A DNA stretch of 64,000 nt from positions 11,715-75,714 of the forward strand of contig CAKUOD010000007.1 in assembly GCA_934668695.1 (NCBI GenBank). Reading direction: 5' to 3'. The notes under the pieces were generated by a model. That model had not been told where the DNA came from. It made no database searches and saw only the letters and a program-made list of their open reading frames with translations. Source of the stretch: an uncultured Collinsella sp. GTDB lineage: Bacteria > Actinomycetota > Coriobacteriia > Coriobacteriales > Coriobacteriaceae. Made by a program: the position numbers and the translations under genes. Below, in pieces: positions 54,369 through 63,706 of the stretch (the stretch's first letter is position 1; each line of letters begins with the position of its first letter).

Positions 54369-55673
54369 TTAGGCATCCCAGGCGTCGCGGCCGCGCAGCG
54401 CGCGCAGACCGATGTCATGACGCAGGGTCTTGCCCTCAAAATCAATCTTCTCGCAGGCCTCGTAGGCAAGGTTGCGAGCGTTCTCGAACGTGTCGCCCAG
54501 AGCGGTCACGGCAAGCACGCGGCCACCATTGGTCACGAGCTGGCCGTCCACCACGGCAGTGCCCGCGTGGTACACGGTCACGTTCTCCATGGCCTCGGCG
54601 TCGGCGATACCGGTGATGACCTTGCCCTTCTCGTAGCTGCCGGGATATCCCGCGCTCGTCAGGACAACGGCCACAGCCCACTCGTCACGCCAGTCGAGCT
54701 CAATCTGATCGAGCTCGCAGTTGGCGCAGGCGAGCATGACCTCGACCAGGTCGTTCTTAAGGCGCGGCAGCACGACCTGCGTCTCGGGATCGCCAAAGCG
54801 GGCATTGAACTCCAGCACCTTGGGGCCGGCCGGGGTAAGCATAAAGCCGCCGTACAGGCAGCCGCGATAGTCGATACCCTCGGCAGCGAGCTCTGCCACG
54901 GTCTGCTCCATGACCGCCACCATGGTGGCGTGCTCCTCGTCGGTCACGATGGGCACCGGGCTGTAGACGCCCATGCCGCCGGTGTTGGGGCCCTTGTCGC
55001 CCTCGAGCGCGCGCTTGTGGTCCTGCGAGGTGGCCATGGGGCGCACGGTCTTGCCGTCGGTAAAGGCCAGCAGCGAGCACTCGGGACCAACGAGCATCTC
55101 CTCGATAACCACGGTGTTGCCGGCATCGCCAAAGGTGCCGCCAAAGCACTCGCGCACGGCATCCTCGGCCTGCTCAAGTTCGGTCGCCACGATAACGCCC
55201 TTGCCCGCGGCAAGGCCGTCGGCCTTCACGACCAGCGGGGCGCCCTGCTCGCGCACGTAGGCGAGAGCCGAAGCCTCGTCGGTAAACGAGCCGTAGGCTG
55301 CCGTCGGGATACCGGCGCGCTCCATGAGCTGCTTGGAGAACAGCTTGGAACCCTCCATCTGGGCGCCCTCGGCACCCGGGCCAAAGCAGGGAATGCCCGC
55401 CGCGCGCACGGCGTCGGCCACGCCCGCCACGAGCGGAGCCTCGGGGCCAATTACCACGAGTCCGCATCCGTGGCTCTGCGCAAACGCCGCCACGGCCGCA
55501 GGATCACAGTCGTCGAGAACAACGTTCTCGCCGCAGCTCGCGGTGCCGCCGTTGCCCGGCGCGATGTAGAGCTTGCCGGCGCGCGGTGATGCTGCGAGCT
55601 TAGCTGCCAAAGCATGCTCACGGCCGCCGCTGCCCAACAACAGGATGTCGATGGTTTGAGTGTCCGCCTTCAA
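54369..55673 (-). CDS. purD: phosphoribosylamine--glycine ligase
   Basis: 434 residues. [16 protein letters not shown] opens the protein; [32 protein letters not shown] and [12 protein letters not shown] are GARS ATP-grasp blocks. It joins glycine to phosphoribosylamine. The start appears to be TTG at 55673, because AGGAGG lies 5 bp upstream and no in-frame ATG or GTG gives a normal N-terminus. A GGTCCGC/GCGGACC hairpin (55697-55717) lies just upstream. It forms a unit with purA upstream on the same strand. Confidence 0.93.
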   Translation of the reverse strand: MKADTQTIDILLLGSGGREHALAAKLAASPRAGKLYIAPGNGGTASCGENVVLDDCDPAAVAAFAQSHGCGLVVIGPEAPLVAGVADAVRAAGIPCFGPGAEGAQMEGSKLFSKQLMERAGIPTAAYGSFTDEASALAYVREQGAPLVVKADGLAAGKGVIVATELEQAEDAVRECFGGTFGDAGNTVVIEEMLVGPECSLLAFTDGKTVRPMATSQDHKRALEGDKGPNTGGMGVYSPVPIVTDEEHATMVAVMEQTVAELAAEGIDYRGCLYGGFMLTPAGPKVLEFNARFGDPETQVVLPRLKNDLVEVMLACANCELDQIELDWRDEWAVAVVLTSAGYPGSYEKGKVITGIADAEAMENVTVYHAGTAVVDGQLVTNGGRVLAVTALGDTFENARNLAYEACEKIDFEGKTLRHDIGLRALRGRDAWDA

Positions 55674-55730
55674 GGGTGCCTCCTCTATGGATGAACGGTC
55701 CGCCAACCATGCGGACCCATTACAAAGCAA

Positions 55731-55772
55731 ATATACCCCTCGGCCGCCCGCCTGGGCTGCAAAGGGGTATAT
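55731..55772 (-). terminator. hairpin after purA, possible terminator
   Basis: ATATACCCCT and its perfect complement AGGGGTATAT enclose a 22-nt GC-rich loop, 23 bp beyond the purA stop. The following T-tract is short (TTTG), so activity is uncertain. Confidence 0.5.
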
Positions 55773-55794
55773 CGCAATAACCGAATAGTGCCGA

Positions 55795-57090
<1,296 letters not shown>

Positions 57091-57174
57091 TTACATTCAT
57101 GGACTGTCTACGCGCCACGCCGGCACGCAGAAGCACAAAACATTCCCAGTATACCCGTGCAACGGGCGCCTGTC

Positions 57175-58566
57175 CTACTCCTCGGCATGTGCCCCATCAA
57201 GCTCATAGAACTTGGTGGATGCCGGCAGGAACATCAGGTCGACGTCGCCGATCGGGCCCGAACGGTTCTTGGCCACGACGATACGCGTAACGCCCTCGTC
57301 GGGTCGATCGTCGCGCGAGGCTTCGGCCTCGTCGGCGGAGCGGTCCAAGAACATAACGATATCGGCGTCCTGCTCGATGGAGCCCGATTCACGAAGGTCG
57401 GAAAGCTGCGGGCGCTTGCCGGTACGGGATTCGACCTGACGCGAGAGCTGCGACAGCGCGATGAGCGGGATCTTGAGCTCCTTGGCCATGATCTTCAGAC
57501 CACGCGACATCTCAGAGACCTCGACGGTACGGCTCTCGGAGCGGCGTCCCGGCGGAGGACTCACCAGCTGCAGGTAGTCCAGGATGATGATGGCCTTCTC
57601 CTTGTTGTGGAGCATGCGGCGGCTCTTGGCGCGAATCTCGGTCACTGTGGTGCCGGGCGTATCGTCAATCAGAATATCGAGCTTGGACAAGGTCTGCGTG
57701 GCCTCGTTGATGTTGGCCCACTGCTCGGGACTAATGCGGCCCATGCGGAAGTCACTGATCGAGATCATGGCGTAGGCGCAAATCAGACGCTGGGCAATTT
57801 CCTTGCCCGACATCTCCAGCGAGAAGAAGCCGACGGTATAACCGGCAGCGGCAGCGTTGAGCGCCAGATTCAGGGCGAACGACGTCTTACCCACGGCAGG
57901 GCGGGCGCCGATGATGATGAGCTGACCCTCGCGAAAACCCATGAGCATGCGGTCGAGTGACGGGAAGCCCGTGGGCACGCCCGCAGCCTGGCCACCGGCC
58001 TGGCACACTTCCTCGGCCTCGTTATAGGCCTCGACCATAAACTCGGTCAGCGTCTTGTAGCTCGACTTGACCTCGCGTGCCGTAACCTTGAGCAGCTTGC
58101 TCTCGGCCAGCTCCACGACCTCTTTGGTGTCGGTGGGGGCGTTATATGCCAGCGCGTTGATCTCGTTGGTGGCGCCGATCAGCTCACGCAGCATCGAATC
58201 ACGGCGAACGATGGCGGCATGGTGCTGCCAGTTGACGAGCGACAGAGTCTGACCCATCAACTCCAAAATGTACGCTTCGCCGCCCACGGCATCGAGCTTG
58301 TTGATGCTTCGCAGGTAATCGATCAGCGAGATGGAGTCGATAGGAATGCGACTGTTGTACATATCGACCATCGCGGTATAGATGGTCTTATGAATGGGCC
58401 GGTAGAAGTCATCGGGCTGCAGCTCGACCTGGGCCTCTTCGACCACCTCGGGCGATAGCAGCATAGCGGCCAGTACATTGGCCTCTGCATCTTGGTTTTG
58501 GGGAAGACCCAACTTTGAGCCGCGGTCCTCAACCGTCAGCCCGGTCTCCCTATCGTCATATGCCAT
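57175..58566 (-). CDS. dnaB: replicative DNA helicase
   Basis: 463 residues. The N-terminal DnaB domain (about 20-125) is joined to a RecA-like helicase: Walker A GARPAVGKTSF, SLEMSGKEIAQRL, Walker B IIILDYLQL and the arginine/SQLSRQVE segment. It unwinds the fork as a hexamer. No intein is present. Start 58566 follows GAGGATGCTC; two further ATGs lie 6 and 12 bp upstream. It follows the ribosomal cluster by about 225 bp with a terminator between. Confidence 0.96.
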   Translation of the reverse strand: MAYDDRETGLTVEDRGSKLGLPQNQDAEANVLAAMLLSPEVVEEAQVELQPDDFYRPIHKTIYTAMVDMYNSRIPIDSISLIDYLRSINKLDAVGGEAYILELMGQTLSLVNWQHHAAIVRRDSMLRELIGATNEINALAYNAPTDTKEVVELAESKLLKVTAREVKSSYKTLTEFMVEAYNEAEEVCQAGGQAAGVPTGFPSLDRMLMGFREGQLIIIGARPAVGKTSFALNLALNAAAAGYTVGFFSLEMSGKEIAQRLICAYAMISISDFRMGRISPEQWANINEATQTLSKLDILIDDTPGTTVTEIRAKSRRMLHNKEKAIIILDYLQLVSPPPGRRSESRTVEVSEMSRGLKIMAKELKIPLIALSQLSRQVESRTGKRPQLSDLRESGSIEQDADIVMFLDRSADEAEASRDDRPDEGVTRIVVAKNRSGPIGDVDLMFLPASTKFYELDGAHAEE

Positions 58567-58728
58567 GAGCATCCTCATTCATATCGCTTGCGAGCATCCA
58601 TAGTATCAGCCACGGTCCCAAAACGCGCCGCGCGCCGCCAATCATCACCGAACCAAACGGATGAACGGTCCTGTATATAGGACTTCGACGCAACGTTCAC
58701 CATGACACTCACTCAGCGCAAATAACAA

Positions 58729-58762
58729 AAGGGCGCCCCGGTTTCCCAGAGCGCCCTTCTTA
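58729..58762 (-). terminator. intrinsic terminator of the rpsF-rplI operon
   Basis: AAGGGCGC/GCGCCCTT hairpin followed on the minus strand by TTGTTATTT, 30 bp after the rplI stop. Confidence 0.8.
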
Positions 58763-58790
58763 GAACAAGATTGTTGCGTTGCAGCAAATG

Positions 58791-59330
58791 CTACTCGGCA
58801 GCAGCCTCAGTCTCGACCTCGGCGGTCTCGGCCTCGGCGGCCTCAGCGGCCTCCTCGACCTCAGCCTCGGCAGCGAGCTCCTCGGCGGTAACGCCGACGA
58901 GAACGACAACCTCGGCCTTGATCTCGCGGTACAGCGAGATGGCAACGGTGTGGGCACCGGCAACCTTGATGGGCTTACCGAGTTCGACGCGCTTGCGGTC
59001 GATGTCCATACCGAGCTGAGCCTTGATGGCGTCAGCGATCATAGCGGCGGTAACGGAGCCAAAGAGGATGCCCTCGTCGCCGACCTTGACGTCAACGGTG
59101 ACCGTCTTGCCCTCGAAGGCAGCCTTGGTCTCGTTGGCGGTAGCCAGACGGACGGCCTCGCGCTTGGCGATGTTGTTGCGACGCTCGTCAAGCTGCTTGA
59201 GGTTGCCCTTGGTGGCGGCAACAGCGAGCTTCTTGGGGAACAGGAAGTTCTCAGCGTAACCCTGAGCGACCTCTACGACGTCACCCTCGCCGCCCTTGCC
59301 CTTGATCTCATCGAGAAGAATAACCTTCAT
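58791..59330 (-). CDS. rplI: 50S ribosomal protein L9 with acidic tail
   Basis: 179 residues. MKVILLDEIKGKGGEGDVVEVAQGYAENFLFP is the L9 N-terminal domain; the C-terminal domain ends near residue 148. An extra tail of about 30 residues consists almost wholly of Ala, Glu and Thr/Val. L9 normally ends near residue 150, so the tail is an addition. AGAAGGGAG precedes the ATG. Last gene of the rpsF-ssb-rpsR-rplI operon. Confidence 0.95.
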   Translation of the reverse strand: MKVILLDEIKGKGGEGDVVEVAQGYAENFLFPKKLAVAATKGNLKQLDERRNNIAKREAVRLATANETKAAFEGKTVTVDVKVGDEGILFGSVTAAMIADAIKAQLGMDIDRKRVELGKPIKVAGAHTVAISLYREIKAEVVVLVGVTAEELAAEAEVEEAAEAAEAETAEVETEAAAE

Positions 59331-59345
59331 GATGCGTCTCCCTTC

Positions 59346-59612
59346 TTAGCCGCGGTCGCGGTTGCCACGAGAGGAAACCACGGGGACGGTGTACGGCAGG
59401 AGAGCCATCTCGCGGGCGCGCTTGATGGCGTTGGCGATGTCATGCTGATGCTGCGTGCAAGCGCCAGTGACGCGACGGGGCTTGATCTTGCCACGGTCGG
59501 TCATGTACTTACGGAGAAGCTGAGTGTCCTTATAGTCGATAAACTCAGTGTTCTCCTTGCAGAACTGGCAGTACTTACGACGCGGCTGACGTGCAGAAAA
59601 ATCATTAGCCAT
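59346..59612 (-). CDS. rpsR: 30S ribosomal protein S18
   Basis: 88 residues. [19 protein letters not shown] carries a CxxC pair of the zinc-type S18; [26 protein letters not shown] is the RNA-binding core. ATG at 59612 follows GAAAGG. It is between ssb and rplI, the standard bacterial order. Confidence 0.97.
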   Translation of the reverse strand: MANDFSARQPRRKYCQFCKENTEFIDYKDTQLLRKYMTDRGKIKPRRVTGACTQHQHDIANAIKRAREMALLPYTVPVVSSRGNRDRG

Positions 59613-59684
59613 GTCAAAATACCTTTCATTTGGCAACTTCGGCGAACCGAAGCCGCCTCTCACTCAAAAATAGGTGAACAACCC

Positions 59685-60137
59685 TTAGAACGGGATGTCC
59701 TCATCGTAGACGTCGACCGCAGGCGGCGTGGCCACCGGTGCGGCAGGACGTGCTGCGGGCGCGGGAGCTGCGGGGGCGTAACCGCCCTGATCGTAGCCAC
59801 CCTGGCCACCACGGGAGCTCATAAACTCGATCTCATCGACGATGACCTCAAGCTTGCTCCGGCGCTGGCCGTCGCGCTCCCAAGAGCTGTAGCGCAGCTT
59901 GCCCTCGATCGCGACCTTGTTTCCCTTTGCCAGGAAACGGCTCACGGCCTCGGCGCGGGTGCCGAACATGGTGCAGTCGACAAAGTTGGGATAGTCCTCC
60001 CACTCGCCAGTCTGCGCGTTGCGGCGACGATCGTTCACGGCGACGCCAAAGGACAGAACCTGGGTTCCGCCGGCGGTGGCGCGCAGCTCGGGATCGCGGG
60101 TGAGGTTACCGGTGATGTTCACTCGATTGATGCTCAT
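59685..60137 (-). CDS. ssb: single-stranded DNA-binding protein
   Basis: 150 residues. An OB fold (1-105) with NRVNITGNLTRDPELR and the FVDCTMFG strand is followed by a Gly/Gln and Ala/Pro-rich linker, then the acidic tip YDEDIPF used to recruit partner proteins. It acts at replication and repair forks and lies between rpsF and rpsR as usual. Confidence 0.97.
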   Translation of the reverse strand: MSINRVNITGNLTRDPELRATAGGTQVLSFGVAVNDRRRNAQTGEWEDYPNFVDCTMFGTRAEAVSRFLAKGNKVAIEGKLRYSSWERDGQRRSKLEVIVDEIEFMSSRGGQGGYDQGGYAPAAPAPAARPAAPVATPPAVDVYDEDIPF

Positions 60138-60185
60138 AACTCACTACTTCCTCTTGGGGCACAAGCCCAGTCCAAAACGACAGTC

Positions 60186-60479
60186 TTACTCCTGGTCGTC
60201 GCGACGGACGATCATGTGGCGGACCACAGCGTCGGTGATGCGCAGGACGCGATCAAGCTCGGCGATCTGGGTAGGATCTGCGTGGAAGTTGATGAGGGTG
60301 TAGTCACCATCGGTGAGGTCGTTGATCTCGTAGGCGAGCTTGCGCTTGCCCCACTCGTCAACGGAGTCGACCTTGCCAGCGCCCTCAGCGATCGTGGTAT
60401 CGATACGCTTCATAACAGCGAGACGAGTCTCGGGGTCGAGCGACGGGTCAACAAAGAACAGCAGTTCATAAGCCTTCAT
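60186..60479 (-). CDS. rpsF: 30S ribosomal protein S6
   Basis: 97 residues. MKAYELLFFVDPSLD and DEWGKRKLAYEINDLTDGDYTLINFHAD match S6. First gene of the cluster. AGAGGAGGTGAC precedes the ATG. A leader hairpin (60507-60533) lies just upstream. Confidence 0.97.
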   Translation of the reverse strand: MKAYELLFFVDPSLDPETRLAVMKRIDTTIAEGAGKVDSVDEWGKRKLAYEINDLTDGDYTLINFHADPTQIAELDRVLRITDAVVRHMIVRRDDQE

Positions 60480-60506
60480 ATTGTCACCTCCTCTGGGCAA
60501 ATGTGG

Positions 60507-60533
60507 CTTCAGGTCGTGAAGGTGCGCCTGAAG
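60507..60533 (-). promoter_or_regulatory. leader hairpin before rpsF
   Basis: CTTCAGG/CCTGAAG (7 bp) with a CGCACCTTCACGA loop, about 28 nt before the rpsF start. Its place fits an S6:S18 autoregulatory leader, but I cannot confirm the characteristic bulge. Confidence 0.35.
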
Positions 60534-60939
60534 CAGGAAAAGACTTGGTAATAATATCTTTCAACCTCCTAGGCTGCAAGAATATGCAGCTACAACCTCA
60601 TGACCTCCACATATGCCCATACTCGCACGGCGTTTCATGCGTATTCCAACCAAATGCTGACCAAAAGCTTGACGGATCTGTTGACAAGATACGGTGCCGT
60701 GGGGACAAGCTGAGCCAAGCCGCAGGTCAACGGGCACAAGGCTGTGGTCGCAAAATGCATACCAGTGGCCCACAGCACCACCCAAAGATTTTTAAATTCA
60801 TTGCCAAGTCGCTTATGAATACCCCTTTTGAACAATTGAGTTGATCAACCGCGCTGGTCGGAAGCCGTTTTTTGGTGCTCCAAACCCCACTGCAGCGCCG
60901 AGCGTCGCCCAGCGTTTTAAAAAATGCCAACTTTTCTGT
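60534..60939. other. intergenic region between rpsF and the serine tRNA
   Basis: Divergent promoter region of about 400 bp. No gene is supported. A short GGCTGTGG...CCCACAGC dyad (about 60740-60780) and an AT-rich tract (60780-60840) are the only structure I see. Confidence 0.35.
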
Positions 60940-60967
60940 TTGCACTTTGCGATTCCTCGTGTATACT
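60940..60967 (+). promoter_or_regulatory. promoter of tRNA-Ser(GGA)
   Basis: TTGCAC (60940-60945) and TATACT (60962-60967) with a 16-bp spacer, 17 bp before the tRNA 5' end. Confidence 0.7.
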
Positions 60968-60983
60968 GACTTTCGCATTTAAC

Positions 60984-61074
60984 GGAGAGTTGTCCGAGTG
61001 GCCGAAGGAGCACGATTGGAAATCGTGTAGGCGTCAAAAGCGTCTCCAGGGTTCAAATCCCTGACTCTCCGCCA
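60984..61074 (+). tRNA. tRNA-Ser (GGA anticodon)
   Basis: 91 nt including CCA. Acceptor GGAGAGT/ACTCTCC, anticodon loop TTGGAAA, a long class II variable arm and the T arm GGTTCAAATCC. Reads UCC/UCU codons. Confidence 0.96.
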
Positions 61075-61083
61075 GTTGATTCC

Positions 61084-61113
61084 AAAGCAGGCCTTCGAGC
61101 CTGCTTTGTTTTT
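61084..61113 (+). terminator. intrinsic terminator of tRNA-Ser(GGA)
   Basis: Perfect AAAGCAGGC/GCCTGCTTT hairpin followed by GTTTTTA. Confidence 0.88.
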
Positions 61114-61122
61114 ACCCCACGC

Positions 61123-61213
61123 GGAGGGGTGGCAGAGTGGTTGAATGCGGCGGTCTCGAAAACCGTTTGGCCTGTATAAGGTCACGAGGGTTCGAATCCC
61201 TCCTCCTCCGCCA
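61123..61213 (+). tRNA. tRNA-Ser (CGA anticodon)
   Basis: 91 nt including CCA. Acceptor GGAGGGG/CTCCTCC with one G-T pair, anticodon loop CTCGAAA, long variable arm and T arm GGGTTCGAATCCC. Reads UCG codons. An inverted copy of its 3' end lies 64 bp downstream. Confidence 0.96.
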
Positions 61214-61225
61214 TTAGGATGGTAT

Positions 61226-61255
61226 AAGCCCCAGCAATGGGGCTTTTTTCTTTTT
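61226..61255 (+). terminator. intrinsic terminator of tRNA-Ser(CGA)
   Basis: AAGCCCC/GGGGCTT hairpin followed by TTTTCTTTTT. Confidence 0.88.
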
Positions 61256-61276
61256 GGGCACATTTCAATAACGCGC

Positions 61277-61296
61277 AGGAGGAGGGATTCGAACCC
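61277..61296 (-). pseudogene. inverted fragment of a tRNA-Ser 3' end
   Basis: On the minus strand GGGTTCGAATCCCTCCTCCT matches 20 of 20 bases of the T arm and acceptor strand of tRNA-Ser(CGA). No D arm, anticodon arm or CCA accompanies it. It could be a remnant of an integration or inversion event. Confidence 0.6.
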
Positions 61297-61317
61297 GCCA
61301 GGGCGCGGAGCGTAAAG

Positions 61318-61397
61318 AAAACGCGCCCGCGGCGCGTTTTTAGCGCGGCGCGGTCGGCGTAAGCCGACCGAATTAATTTTGAGCGCCGCTCAAAATT
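61318..61397. repeat. run of three perfect hairpins
   Basis: AAAACGCG/CGCGTTTT (61318-61340), CGGTCGGC-GTAA-GCCGACCG (61351-61370) and AATTTTGAGC-GCC-GCTCAAAATT (61375-61397). The second has a GNRA-type tetraloop. No coding frame is present. It might be a structured RNA or stacked terminators; none has a good T-tract. Confidence 0.5.
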
Positions 61398-61453
61398 TGG
61401 ACATCCCTCCTATTCAGCCACGCCCCCATTGTTTTCGATTTCACCTTGAATCT

Positions 61454-61520
61454 CAAACATGTACGTCACCCTCCAAAAACGACATTTTTCGGCATCTTTG
61501 GAGGCTGATGTACATGTTTG
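61454..61520. repeat. CAAACATGTAC palindromic element
   Basis: CAAACATGTAC (61454-61464) pairs with GTACATGTTTG (61510-61520), and inside them CCTCCAAA (61470-61477) pairs with TTTGGAGG (61497-61504). The centre is AAACGACATTTTTCGGCATC-like. It lies 115 bp before the TRIC gene. Confidence 0.6.
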
Positions 61521-61634
61521 GTGCCTACGCCCCCACCCAGTCCCGACCGTTTACCGAGCAATAGGGTCGCCACGCCCGCCAACCATGTACTATGTACGGG
61601 CATTGTCTAAACCCGCAACCAAAAGGACCCTATC

Positions 61635-62324
61635 TTGCCCGTCGTCGCCGCTATGACCGTTACCTCACACGCCACGGATGCCATGGTCGCTATTCCGTTT
61701 TGGCTCGAGATGTTCGCTGTTGTCGCTGCATCGATCTCGGGCGTGCTGGTCGCGCGCGAGCACAAGCTCGACCTGGTAGGCGCCGTCGCGCTCGCTGTGG
61801 TCTGCGGACTGGGCGGCGGTCTTTTGCGCGATATGACGCTGCAGGTGGGCAACGTCTACATCCTCAACCAGCCGATGGCGCTCCCGCTTTCCATTGCCAC
61901 GGCAGCCATCATCTACATTTTCCCGGCAATCGTCGACAAACCCGAAAAACTCATTCCCCTGCTCGACATCATCTCAGTCGGCATCTACGCCGCCACCGGA
62001 GCAGACAAGGCGCTGGTCTACGGCTTTGCGCCGGCGGTGTGCATCATGATGGGCTTTTTCACCGCAGTAGGTGGCGGCATGCTGCGCGACGGCTTTATGG
62101 GCGTGGTTCCGGGCATTTTCCAACGCACTAACTTTTATGCCATCGCGGCCATCGCCGGATCGACAAGCTACGTGTGTCTCGTTATGAGCGGCATCATGAG
62201 CAATGTCGCCGCGCTGATCGTATGCGTTGTCGTGACCATGGGTCTGCGCTGGCTCTCGCTGCGCTTTGACATCAAAAGCCCCACCGAAGAGGACATCGCG
62301 CGCTTTTTGCACCGTAAAAAGTAG
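61635..62324 (+). CDS. TRIC-type cation channel family protein (UPF0126)
   Basis: 229 residues, seven predicted membrane segments as two related halves, each marked by a Gly-rich bend: VCGLGGGLLRDM and TAVGGGMLRDG. Family members form trimeric K+/cation channels; the bacterial role is not settled. The start is probably TTG at 61635, which has AAAGGA at good spacing; the first ATG is at 61653. Confidence 0.85.
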   Translation: MPVVAAMTVTSHATDAMVAIPFWLEMFAVVAASISGVLVAREHKLDLVGAVALAVVCGLGGGLLRDMTLQVGNVYILNQPMALPLSIATAAIIYIFPAIVDKPEKLIPLLDIISVGIYAATGADKALVYGFAPAVCIMMGFFTAVGGGMLRDGFMGVVPGIFQRTNFYAIAAIAGSTSYVCLVMSGIMSNVAALIVCVVVTMGLRWLSLRFDIKSPTEEDIARFLHRKK

Positions 62325-62431
62325 ACAGCACGGCACTACCCTTCGAAATGCAACCGAGAGGTTCTTTTAGAGCGCCCTCGCGTTGGGTACCCTGTTAGGT
62401 ATATGCCGAACACCTAACAAAAGGATCAACT

Positions 62432-63577
62432 ATGGCTTTCAATCAAACCGCGGCGGCGCCGTCACACAAGATGCGTCGCTGCCTGCTTATGGCATTCGCG
62501 CTCATCGCGCTGGCGCTCACCGCACTTCCCACGGCGTCATTTGCCGACACGGACACGGCAGGCAACGTACTTGCAACCGACAACGACTCTAATCCGTCCG
62601 GTGTCGAGGGCGACCTGTATTGGGCCGGTCAGAGTCTCGAACTGGACGATGTCTCCATCGACCGCGATATCATCGCCGCGGGCGATACCCTCTCAATTCG
62701 CGACTGCACAGTGGGCGGCGCCGTCCGTCTGGCGGCACGCACCATCGACATTGCCAAGACCACGGTTGATGGCAGCGTGACCGTTGCTGGCCAGCATGTC
62801 GTTCTCAATTCCGACAGCACCGCTAACTGTTTCTACGCGATAGGCGAGACGGTTGCCTTGCGCGGCTCTACCAAGTCGGCAGCGCTCGCGGGCGATACGG
62901 TAACCATCGACGGCACCGTCGATGGCGATGTCGAGGTTTGGGCCGACAAGCTCATCCTGGGCAAGAACGCCCACATCACTGGCACCGTGAACGCGCACGT
63001 CTCCGAGGACCCCGAGCGCGCCGCGGGAGCCGAGGTCGGCGCACTCAAGATCGACCGCACCGAGAACGAGGATACTTCCACCGTTAACGATGTCATCGGC
63101 GGTATCGTCGCCGCGGCACTCTCGACCTGCTTTGTCGCTCTGCTGCTCGAGCTCGTCTTTCCGCGTGCGACTGCCAGCGCCGCCGGTATGCTCCACCAGC
63201 GCCCCATGCCCCTGTGGGTGAGCGGTCTTCTGGGCACGATTGCTATCGTCCCCGCCGTCCTACTGCTGATTATCTCTATCGCTGGTCTGTCGCTTGCCGG
63301 AGCCCTCATGTGCGGCGTTATCGGCATCGCGTTGGTGTCGAATGCCTTCGCGGGCTGCGCCATTGCCCGTATGGTCGGACACAACCAGAACCGCTACGCC
63401 ATGGCAGCCGTCGTCGGTGTGGCCGCAGGCGCCCTCACGGGGCTTCCCCTCGTAGGCGGCTTCATCAGCGGCGTGGCCTTTGTCTTTATGCTCGGCTACA
63501 TCATCCAAATCATCTGGCGCAACGCCCACCTCAAGCCGCAGCAGCCGGCTAATACGCCGGAACTCCCCACCGCTTAG
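62432..63577 (+). CDS. exported bactofilin-like beta-helix protein with C-terminal membrane domain
   Basis: 381 residues. A signal peptide (about 1-39, ending TASFA) is followed by a repetitive segment (about 55-185) with short strand repeats such as DRDIIAAGDTLSIRDCTVGGAVRLAARTI-type turns, resembling polymer-forming cytoskeletal (bactofilin) folds. From about 215 there are four or five membrane segments, with a Gly/Ala-rich LPLVGGFISGVAF. Function unknown; an envelope scaffold is plausible. AAAAGGATC precedes the ATG. Confidence 0.7.
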   Translation: MAFNQTAAAPSHKMRRCLLMAFALIALALTALPTASFADTDTAGNVLATDNDSNPSGVEGDLYWAGQSLELDDVSIDRDIIAAGDTLSIRDCTVGGAVRLAARTIDIAKTTVDGSVTVAGQHVVLNSDSTANCFYAIGETVALRGSTKSAALAGDTVTIDGTVDGDVEVWADKLILGKNAHITGTVNAHVSEDPERAAGAEVGALKIDRTENEDTSTVNDVIGGIVAAALSTCFVALLLELVFPRATASAAGMLHQRPMPLWVSGLLGTIAIVPAVLLLIISIAGLSLAGALMCGVIGIALVSNAFAGCAIARMVGHNQNRYAMAAVVGVAAGALTGLPLVGGFISGVAFVFMLGYIIQIIWRNAHLKPQQPANTPELPTA

Positions 63578-63584
63578 CCGCCAA

Positions 63585-63617
63585 CCACCACAAAGGGGAC
63601 AGGCACCTTTGTGGTGG
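63585..63617 (+). repeat. GGGGACAGGCACC hairpin, third copy
   Basis: CCACCACAAAGG/CCTTTGTGGTGG perfect 12-bp stem around GGACAGGCA, the same 33-bp unit that borders array 2. It begins 7 bp after the bactofilin-like gene stop, with no array attached. Confidence 0.75.
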
Positions 63618-63646
63618 TGCAGACCAACTCAATCCCCTTGCACCAA

Positions 63647-63679
63647 AAAGGGCGCCGACCATCGCGGTCGGCGCCCTTT
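63647..63679. terminator. bidirectional intrinsic terminator between the 62432 gene and typA
   Basis: AAAGGGCGCCGACC/GGTCGGCGCCCTTT perfect 14-bp stem, followed by CTTATT on the plus strand and by TTTTTGG on the minus strand. Confidence 0.85.
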
Positions 63680-63706
63680 CTTATTGGCGGTTATAAGCCC
63701 TAGCGC

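Noticed and set aside
61635..62131. Alternative frame over the TRIC gene
   Set aside because: Arg/His-rich translation with no membrane segments, whereas the chosen frame gives two halves with the Gly-rich TRIC motif.
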